Below, one piece after another: positions 51,462-59,748 of a stretch of DNA of 64,000 nt. Made by a program: the position numbers and the translations under genes. Numbering within the stretch: the first letter of the stretch is position 1; each line of letters opens with the position of its first letter. The DNA is from a virus, in IMG/VR virus record IMGVR_UViG_3300030331_002523, positions 29,894-93,893 of that record. One strand, 5' to 3'. The notes below the pieces were generated by a model. It was given only the letters and a program-made list of their open reading frames with translations, had not been told where the DNA came from and searched no databases.

Positions 51462-51643
51462 CTATAGGCACGCCATGAACTAAGTGTAGTAAGGCTAACT
51501 TAGGACCCTCCGTCCAACTTACTCAGGTCTGGGTCATCTGATAATGGTTATACCCCTTCTTTTACATCTTGCCGTACAAGAATTCCTGACTCCTTACACA
51601 CAATGATCTAACATTCTAGTCATGCATTTATAGGTGCCTATAG
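51462..51643. ncRNA. Candidate structured RNA, 182 nt, nested helices
   Basis: Two distant segments pair: CTATAGGCAC (51462-51471) with GTGCCTATAG (51634-51643), 10 perfect bp. Inside, GTGTAGTAAGG (51484-51494) pairs with CCTTACACAC (51592-51601), 10 bp and one bulge; TCAGG (51523-51527) with CCTGA (51585-51589); GGAC/GTCC (51503-51515) and TCTTG/CAAGA (51567-51581) close small hairpins. All five helices are nested without conflict. The strand cannot be decided from pairing; neighbours are leftward. No match to RNase P, 6S, riboswitch or intron motifs I know. Confidence 0.6.
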
Positions 51644-51657
51644 CTATATTCCTTTTG

Positions 51658-51790
51658 TGAGATATAGAGGAATTGAACCTCTGTTCTAATATAGTTTGCC
51701 TCAAACCCTCCCTTTTGCTTTTTTTTAGTACTACTCAGGTTTCCTAGGTTTCCTAAGCTACTATATATTAGATGTAACCATACTATCTCA
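51658..51790 (-). ncRNA. tRNA-like RNA with long insert (133 nt)
   Basis: On the minus strand the 5' end TGAGATA pairs with the 3' end TATCTCA (7 bp) and the 3' part has a perfect T-arm AGAGG-TTCAATT-CCTCT (51666-51682). Between them no standard D and anticodon arms fit; instead a 10-bp helix (51685-51694 with 51761-51772, 2-nt bulge) encloses about 66 nt containing a GGAAACCTAGGAAACC repeat. An acceptor plus T-arm joined to a long helix recalls the tmRNA tRNA-like domain, but it is far too short and I find no tag frame. Could be a decayed tRNA or a new tRNA-mimic RNA. Confidence 0.55.
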
Positions 51791-51813
51791 TTTTCCAATA
51801 TTCCGGATACTAA

Positions 51814-51841
51814 TATGCTCATTCTATAGAGAGAGAGCATA
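51814..51841. other. Hairpin TATGCTC/GAGCATA
   Basis: A 7-bp perfect stem with a 14-nt loop including AGAGAGAG. Lies between the tRNA-like element and the next structured element. Could be a processing signal or terminator; no U-tract follows. Confidence 0.45.
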
Positions 51842-51845
51842 CATA

Positions 51846-51902
51846 AGAGTATAGAAGTGGACGCTGCAGCTGATTACTGTTCTTAACCACTACATATACT
51901 CT
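51846..51902. ncRNA. Candidate structured RNA hairpin, 57 nt
   Basis: AGAGTATA (51846-51853) pairs with TATACTCT (51895-51902) and, after a small internal loop, AGTGG (51856-51860) pairs with CCACT (51887-51891), leaving a 26-nt loop with CTGCAG. The size and closing stem recall a truncated tRNA, but no T-arm or anticodon arm is present. May be a decayed tRNA or a small RNA. Confidence 0.45.
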
Positions 51903-51943
51903 CATGATAGCTATATTATTTATTATGTGCTACAACATTTCAA

Positions 51944-52016
51944 CAGTGGAATAAAGTGGAGAAATGTGGTAAATGTGATGTGGCACACACAATTATGCAC
52001 ACACAACACATTTTTT
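51944..52016. repeat. Iteron-like short GTGG repeats and CA-rich tract
   Basis: Five GTGG or GTGA copies spaced about 9-10 nt (AGTGGAATAAAGTGGAGAAA then TGTGGTAAATGTGATGTGG), followed by CACACACAATTATGCACACA and a T-run. Such short direct repeats in a noncoding part beside a transcription divide can mark an origin or a protein-binding region. Low copy number; tentative. Confidence 0.35.
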
Positions 52017-52070
52017 TTGCAGCAATACGCAATTTACACTAGCAATATTCATGATAGTGATTAATTTAAA

Positions 52071-52101
52071 GCAAAACTCCCTGTTTTACCAGAGAGTTTG
52101 C
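52071..52101 (-). terminator. Hairpin after the gene ending at 52110
   Basis: GCAAAACTC (52071-52079) pairs with GAGTTTGC (52094-52101), one bulged A, loop of 14 nt. On the minus strand it lies 8 nt past the stop codon of the first gene of the leftward block and is followed by TTTAAATTAA. A weak terminator separating this gene from the RNA cluster. Confidence 0.55.
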
Positions 52102-52109
52102 TTACAAGA

Positions 52110-52466
52110 TTACTTGCTTGGTGCGTAAGCCCAGAACAAGTTCTTGATTACCTGTTTTGTAGTGCTATTCACTACAGGCTTGTCTGTGACAACAAGGTCT
52201 ACAGCAGTGCCGACAGGTATTGCTTTCTTGACCTTGCTAAAGTCACCAGCTACAAAGTATTGCTTGCCAAAACTTGGTGTAGCTGTGTAGGCTTTAACTG
52301 TGGCGGAGCCCAGTTTAAGACTGCCATTAGGCTTATTTTTGGTCCTATTGTCCCAGCGTGCTTTAGCAGCTTTGACTTGTGCAGCTGTAGCAGGTTTTTC
52401 TGTGAAGATAGCACCTCTCTTAGTTTGAGTAAGAGTTTTGAAGTGAGTTGTTTCTAAATTTTCCAT
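52110..52466 (-). CDS. Hypothetical early basic protein, first gene of leftward block
   Basis: 118 residues, Lys/Ala/Thr-rich (EKPATAAQVKAAKARWDNRT, KPVVNSTTKQVIKNLFWAYA); no recognised domain. It opens the leftward block, has a long leader carrying an inverted repeat, and its own terminator, so it is probably an early, independently expressed gene, perhaps a host-takeover protein or regulator (inference). Confidence 0.6.
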   Translation of the reverse strand: MENLETTHFKTLTQTKRGAIFTEKPATAAQVKAAKARWDNRTKNKPNGSLKLGSATVKAYTATPSFGKQYFVAGDFSKVKKAIPVGTAVDLVVTDKPVVNSTTKQVIKNLFWAYAPSK

Positions 52467-52510
52467 TTTTAAAAATTTTTTTAGTTAAACATTATTTTAT
52501 TTGTGTAGCA

Positions 52511-52533
52511 CTGTATATCCCGGGGACATACAG
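52511..52533. promoter_or_regulatory. Inverted repeat in the divergent intergenic region
   Basis: CTGTATATCCC / GGGGACATACAG is an imperfect 23-bp palindrome (outer CTGTAT/ATACAG perfect) between the leftward and rightward blocks. It lies 45 nt upstream of the leftward ATG and could be an operator for a dimeric regulator or a leader hairpin. The remaining 52467-52688 region is AT-rich and holds the rightward promoter at 52655. Confidence 0.45.
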
Positions 52534-52654
52534 GCCAGAAATTAAGAGGGGAGCCTAAAGAGTAGGACCCAACTAAAATGCAATGCATACAACTTTTTTT
52601 ATTATGTTAGGATGTGTGCTCAAGTGTACGGGGTTTTCTTAGGATAATTTTTAG

Positions 52655-52662
52655 TATTTTTG
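52655..52662 (+). promoter_or_regulatory. Candidate promoter -7 box (TATTTTTG)
   Basis: TATTTTTG matches TAnnTTTG and is followed by TATATTATAG, as at 24176 and 16722. No perfect -33 TTG was found 19-21 nt upstream. It would start transcription of the rightward virion block 27 nt before the ATG. Confidence 0.55.
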
Positions 52663-52688
52663 TATATTATAGTATCACCTGATTAATT

Positions 52689-55600
52689 ATGGCAAGAAAA
52701 TTAAAAAAGAAATTACCAAAGGCACAACCTGGTAGGGAGTTAATAAAGAGAATTACTAAGAATCTTCTCAATAAAAAATATAGTCCTAGTACTATAAATA
52801 GATTTTTAAGTATTAAAAACAATCCTATAAATCAAAGAGTAAAAAGTAATTTTATATTTGATAATACTAAAGCAGTAGATCAAGATGCAATAGATTATCT
52901 AAAAACATTAGTTAATAGCAGTGATGAAAAATCTCAAATAGAGTTTATGAATATCGTTGGTAATCTTCAAAAAAATAATCCTAAAGCTTCTTTTCATATT
53001 AACACTGGAGAAAAAGGTTTATATATACCTAAAACTAAATTAGGTTTTGATAGGAATGCTAGACCTGGAGATCCTAATGCATATAAAATGGTGCAGAATG
53101 TAACAGATGATGAGGGAACAGTTTTTGAATATACTCCTGAACTTGCTGCATATATGCGTCAGATGTTTCCTGATGTGGTTGATGTAAATCGTGTTGGTAG
53201 AGTACCATTAAATATGTTTACAAATAAAAGCGGTACACCTTACTATACAGAACTAAGTGAAAATTTAAGACAGTATGGAGATTTTGGCGTAACAATTCAA
53301 GGTTTACCATCAACAGATCCAAAAGCGTTACTTAACTTTAATATAAGTAGAGCTCCTTTTGGAGAGATAAAAAATAAATACTCTGGAGAAATGGGTAATC
53401 AGGGTATGTTTCTTAAAGATAACAAGTCACCATTTATAATTGAATCTCCTACAATAGAAGGAGGAATACGTACTAATGTTGGTAATTCAGGTTTAAAGCT
53501 AGATTCTTCTTTAATGGATATTGATCCAAACTTTAAAGGTACCTTTATGAAATTTTTAAATAAAAAAGAAATACCTGAGTCTAGATTTCTAGATGCTAAG
53601 AATATGAAAGAATATAATCTTTTATCAAAACAACAATTTGGACCAATGTTTAAATTAGATTATAGTTTATCTGATTTGTTTACTAAACCACCAGAGTTTT
53701 ATCCAATTCGTAAACAACCTGGTGGTACTGTAAGTAATATACTTAAAGGTTTTAGAAATAGGTTAAATAAAATTGCACCTAGTATATTTCCTACACTTAC
53801 GCCACCTAGTATGTTAGGTCCTATGAAAACTATAAAGGTAGGTAAAGGTCCTTCATTAAGTTTTGATGATTGGAAGAGTTATGTAGGAACAGGTAATGTA
53901 AAACCACTCTTTGAACCATTTTATAGTCAAAAGGCAAGACAACATATAGTACCTAGTTTTGCTTCTGTAAATGAGTTTGGAACACTTGGTTTAACAGGAG
54001 ACTTGATAAGAAAAGAACCTAATCGTTTTAATAATCTAGTATTTGATAGGGGACTTATGATATCTCCTGCACAGGGTACTGGAAGAAAGAGTGTACATTT
54101 TACAGGAACGGGTGAACCTGTACCTGGGCATTTTGCAGGTAACTGGGATCATGTAACAAATACATTTGCATTACCTATGGCAGATGCTATAAGGTATAAT
54201 GCTATGCCTAGATCTACTGCTCTTAATGATGTATATTTTTATAATCCTAGACAATTTGTATATCCTCCAAGCACAAAAATATTGACGGGGGATATGGAAT
54301 TAGCTAGTAACGCTAGGGGTATTGGATTAGACGTAAGTTTTAATAAGGAATTATTTAGGCTAAATAAGCAAATAAATAAACTAGAAGAATTAAAGAATAC
54401 TCCAGGCACTAAGTATAGTTACAATGAGTCAACTTCAAGTGGTAATTTTAATTCTGACAAATATAACCTCTACAAGCAGGAGAAAGATCTATTATCTGCT
54501 CAAGTAAAAAAACTTACTGATGACTGGTTAATTGGTTTAAATCTTCAGGGTATTGACCATCTTAATCCAGCATATAAATTAGGTTTTAGAGATTTTGACC
54601 CTAACCTTCGTAATGATCAACTGAGAAATATTAGGTCTTCATCTCAAACACCTTATGTGCATAGTGAGTCACCAGAGTTTAATTATTATATGGAAGGTGT
54701 TAAAGACGCTTCTGGTAATACTGTAAAAAGTAGAAGTCAAAGGATAAATGAAAATCCTAGCTTATTGGATGATATTACTATGGATCAAGCAAAAGATCCA
54801 GCATATAACTTATTTGAAAATGCTAGAATATATAAAGGCGGATATGATAAAAAGGGAATGGTAGAACCTAGTCAAGCTGATCTTATTCTATATCAAAAAC
54901 AAATATTTTCGTATCCTAAAGAATATGTAGAAAAAATATTGGCAAACTATGACGCAAAAGGATTTCCAAAAGATGGTCCATATAGAAAAATATTAGAAAA
55001 TTATATTAAAGACGGATCAGCAGGCGTTAAATATAAAGGTGGAGGATTTATAAAAAATATATCAAAGGAATATGGAGGTCAAACTCCAGGTTTAGCATTA
55101 GATGATACTCCTGATAGAACTTATAAAAATGGAGGAGCTACAAGAATTTCATTATCTGAATATCAAAATGGAGGAGAGCCTAATTATAATCAAATGTTAA
55201 TTGATTTTATTAAGAGTCAAGAAGCTGGAATGGAATTTATGAAAGCTAAAAACTCTTCTGTTATGAAACCTGATGGTAGTGGATATTACAAAAGGTATGA
55301 AAATGGTACTTTTTATCCATATTATCATCAAAATACAGATGGTTCTTTTGAAAAAGAAGCAACAATTGGATATGGAACTAAAGGTAAAGATATATTTGAA
55401 ATGTATAAAGATGGCATGTCAATGCCTGAAGCTAATGAACTACTACATGATTCATTGAATGAAGCACATAGAAAAACTAAAATATATGTAGATGCAAATT
55501 ATGGTGAAGGATTTTATGATAATCTATCAGATCAAAAGAAAGCTATGTTAGCTGATTATACTTTTAATCTTGGAAAATTAAGTTTGTTTCCAAATTTTGC

Positions 55601-57713
55601 AGAAGGTATTTTAACAGATAATACTGAATTAGCACTTGCAGAATATATAAGGGGTGAAGAAAAAGGAGGAGCTAAACTAGGAAGAAATAAAGCGTATTTA
55701 GAAACATTTCTACAACCATGGGTTAATCAAACAATAGAGAAAAAGGAAAAAGAAAAGCAAGAAAGAATACAAAAAGAAAGAGATGCTATAATGGAAGAAA
55801 AATATAGCAGCTGGTATAGCCCTTTTATACCTAATAGTATTGAAAATTTATTTAAACAGAACTATGATTGGGAAGATCAATACTTTAAAGATAAAGGTAT
55901 AACTACATATAAAGATGGTGGGGAGTATAGTGATGAAGTATTACGTCTTTTTCAACAATATCAAGATATGATACAATCTTCTTTTTCTGAAGATTTAAGA
56001 AATGACGCAGCTCAGTTGTATGTAGATATGTTAAAAAGAGAAGGTGTTGATATTGAGAATATGTCTCAAGGTGAAATGTTTAATTTAGCACGTACAGCAT
56101 CAGAAGCAGGTTATGTAATGCCTTTTCAGGAGTATGATACCAAAGGTGGTAAAACAAATGTACCACAATTTATTTATAAAGGTAAAGCAATAGGTATAGA
56201 AGAGTATGATGATCCTGTTTTAAATATGTTTAGATCTGAAGGAGAAGTTGATGATTTACTTAGATTAGCACAAAGTATACCTTCTTCATATTTTACTAAT
56301 AAAGATATTAAAACTGAAGAAGATTATGAGAAAGCTATATTTGATTACTTTAGTGAAGAAGGTACTGTTCCTAACCAACTTGTAAGTAGATATTTAAGGG
56401 ATGTTAAAAGTGCTGGAAACATAGGTGAATTAAGTTATATGGAAAATGTACCTATGTATAATTTAATGAGAGATATTATAAATCCAAAATATGATAAAAA
56501 TATTCAAGGTGTTTTAAATCAACAAAAATTAATAGATTTTTTTGAAAGCCCACAATTTAATAGAGGTACAAAACAATTTAAAGAATGGGAGAAAAATTAT
56601 AATGCAAAAGCAACAAATTTATTTAATAATATGTATTTAGATAATATGGTTGGTATGGTAGGTACTAAAGAAAGACTTGCTTTTGACGAATATATGAAAA
56701 ATAATCCTGAAGGAGGAGATAATGAATTTTATGAAGCAATAAAAACAGGAATGCAAAAAAGTGCAGATCTTTATAATATAACTAATATACCTACAACATA
56801 TAATACACCAGCAGGTTTATTAGGTACTGGAGAAAGTAATATTGATTATAGTACTTTTGCTGAAGGAGATGTACCTTACTGGATGAAAGATGCAAGGATG
56901 GCTTATCTGGATGAAAGAGATAAATCAGGAGCTTGGAAAGATAAAACTTTTAATTATTATGAAAACAGACCAAAAACTAAATTTGAAGATAGTTGGGTAA
57001 CTAGAAATTGGGATAAGTTAGGTCATTATTTAAAATATGATGCTTTTCATTTAGGACCATCTGGAGGTAAGAATATGTTTAATGTTGCTTTTGGTGATCT
57101 TTTATATGGAGTTGTTGATTGGGCAGCTAAGACTGCCGGGGGTGTGTTAGGTGTAGATGGAGATAAATATGAAGCATATGAGAGATTTAAAGAGAATCCT
57201 ACACCAGGAACATTTGGTATGCTAGGTTTAGATGTTGTAAGTTTTGTACCGGTTGGTAGAGGTGCTAAACTTTTAACGGGTCTTACTAATACTGGTAAAT
57301 CAGCACAGTTCCTTACAAAAGGTCTTAAAAATACACCAGGATGGCAAAATAAAAGTAATCTTTTATTTAATAACTTAGATGATTTAACTAATTTACGTTC
57401 ATTAAGTAAAAAACCACCTACTGGTCCTTTTTCTAGTATATCTACAGGTACAACATTTACTCCTAAATTTAATTTGGGTACACTTAATAAACCTAAATAT
57501 ACACCATTTACAAAAAGTGGTTATTTTAAAACACCATATCAACTTGGTCTTGCTGGTGTTACTGGTGGAACTGGTCTTCTTGAGGGACTAAATCCTAGTT
57601 TTTTTGATTCTAATGATCCTAATTATTTAAGAACTGGTTTAATGAATTACGTATTCCCAAATAGTTATGATCCTTTAATTGATACAAGTGAGACTGAAGA
57701 AAAAAATAATTAA
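52689..57713 (+). CDS. Giant virion protein with lysozyme (GH24-like) domain
   Basis: 1,674 residues. Residues 835-1010 form a T4-lysozyme-like glycoside hydrolase domain: catalytic Glu845 in FIKSQEAGMEF, ATIGYGTKG (891-899) and the helix AMLADYTFNLGKLSLFPNF. The N-terminal 780 residues and the C-terminal 600 are unrecognised. Short Y-x-x-G-G units (KEYGG, YKNGG, YQNGG, YKDGG) mark the linkers around the lysozyme part, perhaps processing sites. The C-terminus has hydrophobic segments (WAAKTAGGVLGVDG, MLGLDVVSFVPVG). Likely a virion-borne peptidoglycan-degrading ejection or tail protein. First gene of the rightward virion block. Confidence 0.75.
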   Translation: MARKLKKKLPKAQPGRELIKRITKNLLNKKYSPSTINRFLSIKNNPINQRVKSNFIFDNTKAVDQDAIDYLKTLVNSSDEKSQIEFMNIVGNLQKNNPKASFHINTGEKGLYIPKTKLGFDRNARPGDPNAYKMVQNVTDDEGTVFEYTPELAAYMRQMFPDVVDVNRVGRVPLNMFTNKSGTPYYTELSENLRQYGDFGVTIQGLPSTDPKALLNFNISRAPFGEIKNKYSGEMGNQGMFLKDNKSPFIIESPTIEGGIRTNVGNSGLKLDSSLMDIDPNFKGTFMKFLNKKEIPESRFLDAKNMKEYNLLSKQQFGPMFKLDYSLSDLFTKPPEFYPIRKQPGGTVSNILKGFRNRLNKIAPSIFPTLTPPSMLGPMKTIKVGKGPSLSFDDWKSYVGTGNVKPLFEPFYSQKARQHIVPSFASVNEFGTLGLTGDLIRKEPNRFNNLVFDRGLMISPAQGTGRKSVHFTGTGEPVPGHFAGNWDHVTNTFALPMADAIRYNAMPRSTALNDVYFYNPRQFVYPPSTKILTGDMELASNARGIGLDVSFNKELFRLNKQINKLEELKNTPGTKYSYNESTSSGNFNSDKYNLYKQEKDLLSAQVKKLTDDWLIGLNLQGIDHLNPAYKLGFRDFDPNLRNDQLRNIRSSSQTPYVHSESPEFNYYMEGVKDASGNTVKSRSQRINENPSLLDDITMDQAKDPAYNLFENARIYKGGYDKKGMVEPSQADLILYQKQIFSYPKEYVEKILANYDAKGFPKDGPYRKILENYIKDGSAGVKYKGGGFIKNISKEYGGQTPGLALDDTPDRTYKNGGATRISLSEYQNGGEPNYNQMLIDFIKSQEAGMEFMKAKNSSVMKPDGSGYYKRYENGTFYPYYHQNTDGSFEKEATIGYGTKGKDIFEMYKDGMSMPEANELLHDSLNEAHRKTKIYVDANYGEGFYDNLSDQKKAMLADYTFNLGKLSLFPNFAEGILTDNTELALAEYIRGEEKGGAKLGRNKAYLETFLQPWVNQTIEKKEKEKQERIQKERDAIMEEKYSSWYSPFIPNSIENLFKQNYDWEDQYFKDKGITTYKDGGEYSDEVLRLFQQYQDMIQSSFSEDLRNDAAQLYVDMLKREGVDIENMSQGEMFNLARTASEAGYVMPFQEYDTKGGKTNVPQFIYKGKAIGIEEYDDPVLNMFRSEGEVDDLLRLAQSIPSSYFTNKDIKTEEDYEKAIFDYFSEEGTVPNQLVSRYLRDVKSAGNIGELSYMENVPMYNLMRDIINPKYDKNIQGVLNQQKLIDFFESPQFNRGTKQFKEWEKNYNAKATNLFNNMYLDNMVGMVGTKERLAFDEYMKNNPEGGDNEFYEAIKTGMQKSADLYNITNIPTTYNTPAGLLGTGESNIDYSTFAEGDVPYWMKDARMAYLDERDKSGAWKDKTFNYYENRPKTKFEDSWVTRNWDKLGHYLKYDAFHLGPSGGKNMFNVAFGDLLYGVVDWAAKTAGGVLGVDGDKYEAYERFKENPTPGTFGMLGLDVVSFVPVGRGAKLLTGLTNTGKSAQFLTKGLKNTPGWQNKSNLLFNNLDDLTNLRSLSKKPPTGPFSSISTGTTFTPKFNLGTLNKPKYTPFTKSGYFKTPYQLGLAGVTGGTGLLEGLNPSFFDSNDPNYLRTGLMNYVFPNSYDPLIDTSETEEKNN

Positions 57714-57717
57714 ATAT

Positions 57718-57749
57718 TTGCATGGAATATATTTTTTTATATAACTTTG
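57718..57749 (+). promoter_or_regulatory. Bacteroidota-type promoter
   Basis: -33 TTG (57718-57720), 21-nt spacer, then -7 TAACTTTG (57742-57749), exact TAnnTTTG. The ATG of the 90-residue gene follows 20 nt later. Confidence 0.75.
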
Positions 57750-57769
57750 CAACTAAAAAAGTAATAAAA

Positions 57770-58042
57770 ATGAAATTTGATGAGTTTAATAAATTAACAG
57801 AATTAGAACAGCTACAAGCTGAAAATGAATTAGTCCATGTAGCTAACTTAAACTCATTCCTTCTTTTAACAAATAAATTATCAATAGAAGACTTTGTAGA
57901 TGAAAATGGTTTAGGTATGGTTATGGCACATGATTTATCTGAAGAACCTGATAAAGAACAAGTCTTAGCAATTATAGATTATTTTGCAGAGCAAGATGAT
58001 TTTGAAAAATGCATTGTCTTAAGAGACATGTACTTAAAATAA
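57770..58042 (+). CDS. Hypothetical acidic 90-residue protein
   Basis: Start at MKFDEF (57770), 20 nt after an excellent host-type promoter, so the upstream in-frame ATG (57722) inside the promoter is rejected. Helical and acidic (LTELEQLQAENELVHVANLN, EEPDKEQVLAIIDYFAEQDD). No recognised domain. Just before phoH. Confidence 0.65.
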   Translation: MKFDEFNKLTELEQLQAENELVHVANLNSFLLLTNKLSIEDFVDENGLGMVMAHDLSEEPDKEQVLAIIDYFAEQDDFEKCIVLRDMYLK

Positions 58043-58058
58043 CTTAAAATGTTTATAT

Positions 58059-58724
58059 ATGGCTGTAGAAAATAAAAGAAAAGCCAAACCAAAAGGACCA
58101 ATAAGATTTTCAATAACACTTTCTGATGAACAAAAAAAAGCTAAAGCACAAATACTAAAACATCCTTATAATTTTATAGTTGGAAAAGCAGGTAGTGGTA
58201 AAACTTTACTTGCTGTGCAAATAGCTTTAGATCAATTTTTCAAAAGACAGTTTAATAAAATAATAATTACACGCCCTACAATATCTACTGAAGATAATGG
58301 TTTTTTGCCAGGATCTGAAAAAGAAAAAATGGAACCGTGGTTAGTACCTATTAGATCAAATATGCGTAAGGTATACAATAAACCTTTGATACTTGAAAAG
58401 ATGGAGAAAGAAGAGAAGATAGAATTAGTATCTCTGGCGCATTTTAGAGGCCGTACATTTGATAATTCTATTGTAATAGTAGATGAGTTCCAAAATCTAA
58501 CTAGAAGTCAATTAGCAATGGCTATTGGTAGATTAGGTAAAGATAGTAAATTATTATTTTGTGGTGATTCATATCAAATAGATCTTAAAGATAAAAACTG
58601 GTCAGCATATCATGATATGTCAAAATTAGTAAATTCTGAACATGTTTTTAAAACTATACTAGAGGATTCTCATAGACATAGAGCTATTGATGAACTGCTT
58701 GAATTACTTAATGGATATCATTAA
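58059..58724 (+). CDS. phoH: PhoH-like ATPase
   Basis: 221 residues. Walker A VGKAGSGKT (41-49) and Walker B NSIVIVDEFQNLT (D142, E143) in the PhoH arrangement, with IIITRPTISTEDNGFLPGSE in between and LLFCGDSYQIDLKD as motif 3, then DSHRHRAIDELL. PhoH-type proteins are SF1-like ATPases, widespread in marine phages; their exact role (RNA metabolism, phosphate-starvation-linked) is not settled. Confidence 0.9.
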   Translation: MAVENKRKAKPKGPIRFSITLSDEQKKAKAQILKHPYNFIVGKAGSGKTLLAVQIALDQFFKRQFNKIIITRPTISTEDNGFLPGSEKEKMEPWLVPIRSNMRKVYNKPLILEKMEKEEKIELVSLAHFRGRTFDNSIVIVDEFQNLTRSQLAMAIGRLGKDSKLLFCGDSYQIDLKDKNWSAYHDMSKLVNSEHVFKTILEDSHRHRAIDELLELLNGYH

Positions 58725-58782
58725 AATCTAAACTTTTTTAATTTTTTTTTGCTAAAAGTAAATTTATTTAATTTATTTTTTG

Positions 58783-58790
58783 TATTTTTG
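58783..58790 (+). promoter_or_regulatory. Candidate promoter -7 box (TATTTTTG)
   Basis: TATTTTTG matches TAnnTTTG and is followed by TAGTATAATAAACTATTG. The only upstream TTG is about 31 nt away, too far. A TTTAACTAAAAAAAA leader precedes the ATG at 58830, similar to that before the gene at 52466. Confidence 0.5.
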
Positions 58791-58829
58791 TAGTATAATA
58801 AACTATTGTTTAACTAAAAAAAAATCAAA

Positions 58830-59141
58830 ATGGCAGAACAAAATGAAAATCCTCAAGAATTATCAGAGGAACAACTAGCTCAAAAGCGTGAAGAAATCAC
58901 TCAGTTCTATACAGAGAACGTTGAGCATCTTAAAATTCAGTTAGAATATGAGAACTTGCTAAGAGATATTGAAAAAGCTAGAGCAGAAAGAATTCAAGCT
59001 CAAGTTTATATAGCTCAAGCAATGGCTCAAAGACAAGCTGAAGTATCTAATCAAGTACCACCTATGCCTGGATCAGATAATGATGTAGATAAAGGTGTTG
59101 TTTCTAAACGTAAATTAAAAAAAGTAGCGGATGAAGTATAG
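58830..59141 (+). CDS. Helical coiled-coil protein, 103 residues
   Basis: Long helices (EEQLAQKREEITQFYTENVE, EYENLLRDIEKARAERIQAQ) then a Pro/Asp linker and a basic C-terminus. Possible scaffolding or structural accessory protein; in this position before the terminase it may be part of the crAss-like structural set. Overlaps the next gene by 11 bases. Confidence 0.6.
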   Translation: MAEQNENPQELSEEQLAQKREEITQFYTENVEHLKIQLEYENLLRDIEKARAERIQAQVYIAQAMAQRQAEVSNQVPPMPGSDNDVDKGVVSKRKLKKVADEV

Positions 59142-59748
59142 TAGAGAACAAATTAAAGAAGCGGTAGTGAGGAAAGGTTACCGTTACTTTGAATCTGGAG
59201 ACTATAATGTTAATATTATTGGAGTACGTAACTCTGATACTAAAAATGTTGTAACTAACAGATTTGATGATACTATGACTCTTGCTTATAAAGTTGATGG
59301 TGAATGGCAATATCATGAAATGGATTGTACAACAGATCCCGGAACCCATTGGGTTGAGAATATTATGAGAAAGGAAGGTGTGGCTATCTTAAAAGAAGGT
59401 CAATATCGTGGATCTCATAAAATTAGAAAACATCAAGGTAGATATGAAGCACTTGGACAATGTAGAGATGTTACTGTGTATAGAGATGATAATAGAGATG
59501 AGTATTATAATTTAAATAATGATAAAACTCAGACGGGTTTATTTGGTATTAATATACATAGAGCAACTAAATGGGCTGGTAAAAAATCTACACAAGTAGA
59601 TAAATGGTCAGCAGGTTGTCAAGTAATAGCAGCTAATGATGATTGGACTAAATTTATGAAGATCATGAGAAAAGCAAGAGCTGCATGGAGTAATAGTTTT
59701 ACTTATACTTTAATAGAAAGTAAAGACATTGCAAAAACATGGCTGTAG
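59131..59748 (+). CDS. YkuD-like (L,D-transpeptidase fold) protein
   Basis: 205 residues. GLFGINIHRATKWAGKK followed by QVDKWSAGCQVIA has the spacing of the YkuD active site: His143, then 16 residues, then Ser160-x-Gly-Cys163. Upstream beta-rich MTLAYKVDGEWQYHEMDCTT and GVAILKEGQY also fit. In bacteria the fold makes or cleaves peptidoglycan cross-links; phages may use it as a wall hydrolase. No signal peptide, so action would be from the virion or after lysis. Overlaps the next gene by 10 bases. Confidence 0.65.
   Translation: MKYSREQIKEAVVRKGYRYFESGDYNVNIIGVRNSDTKNVVTNRFDDTMTLAYKVDGEWQYHEMDCTTDPGTHWVENIMRKEGVAILKEGQYRGSHKIRKHQGRYEALGQCRDVTVYRDDNRDEYYNLNNDKTQTGLFGINIHRATKWAGKKSTQVDKWSAGCQVIAANDDWTKFMKIMRKARAAWSNSFTYTLIESKDIAKTWL

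Noticed and set aside
51658-51790. Complete tmRNA
   Set aside because: Too short, with no tag-like reading frame or pseudoknot domain; only the acceptor/T-arm and a long helix match.
51628-51840. Leftward open frame of 70 codons over the tRNA-like region
   Set aside because: It runs through the tRNA-like element's acceptor and T-arm; composition is unlike a protein and typical of frames read across structured RNA.
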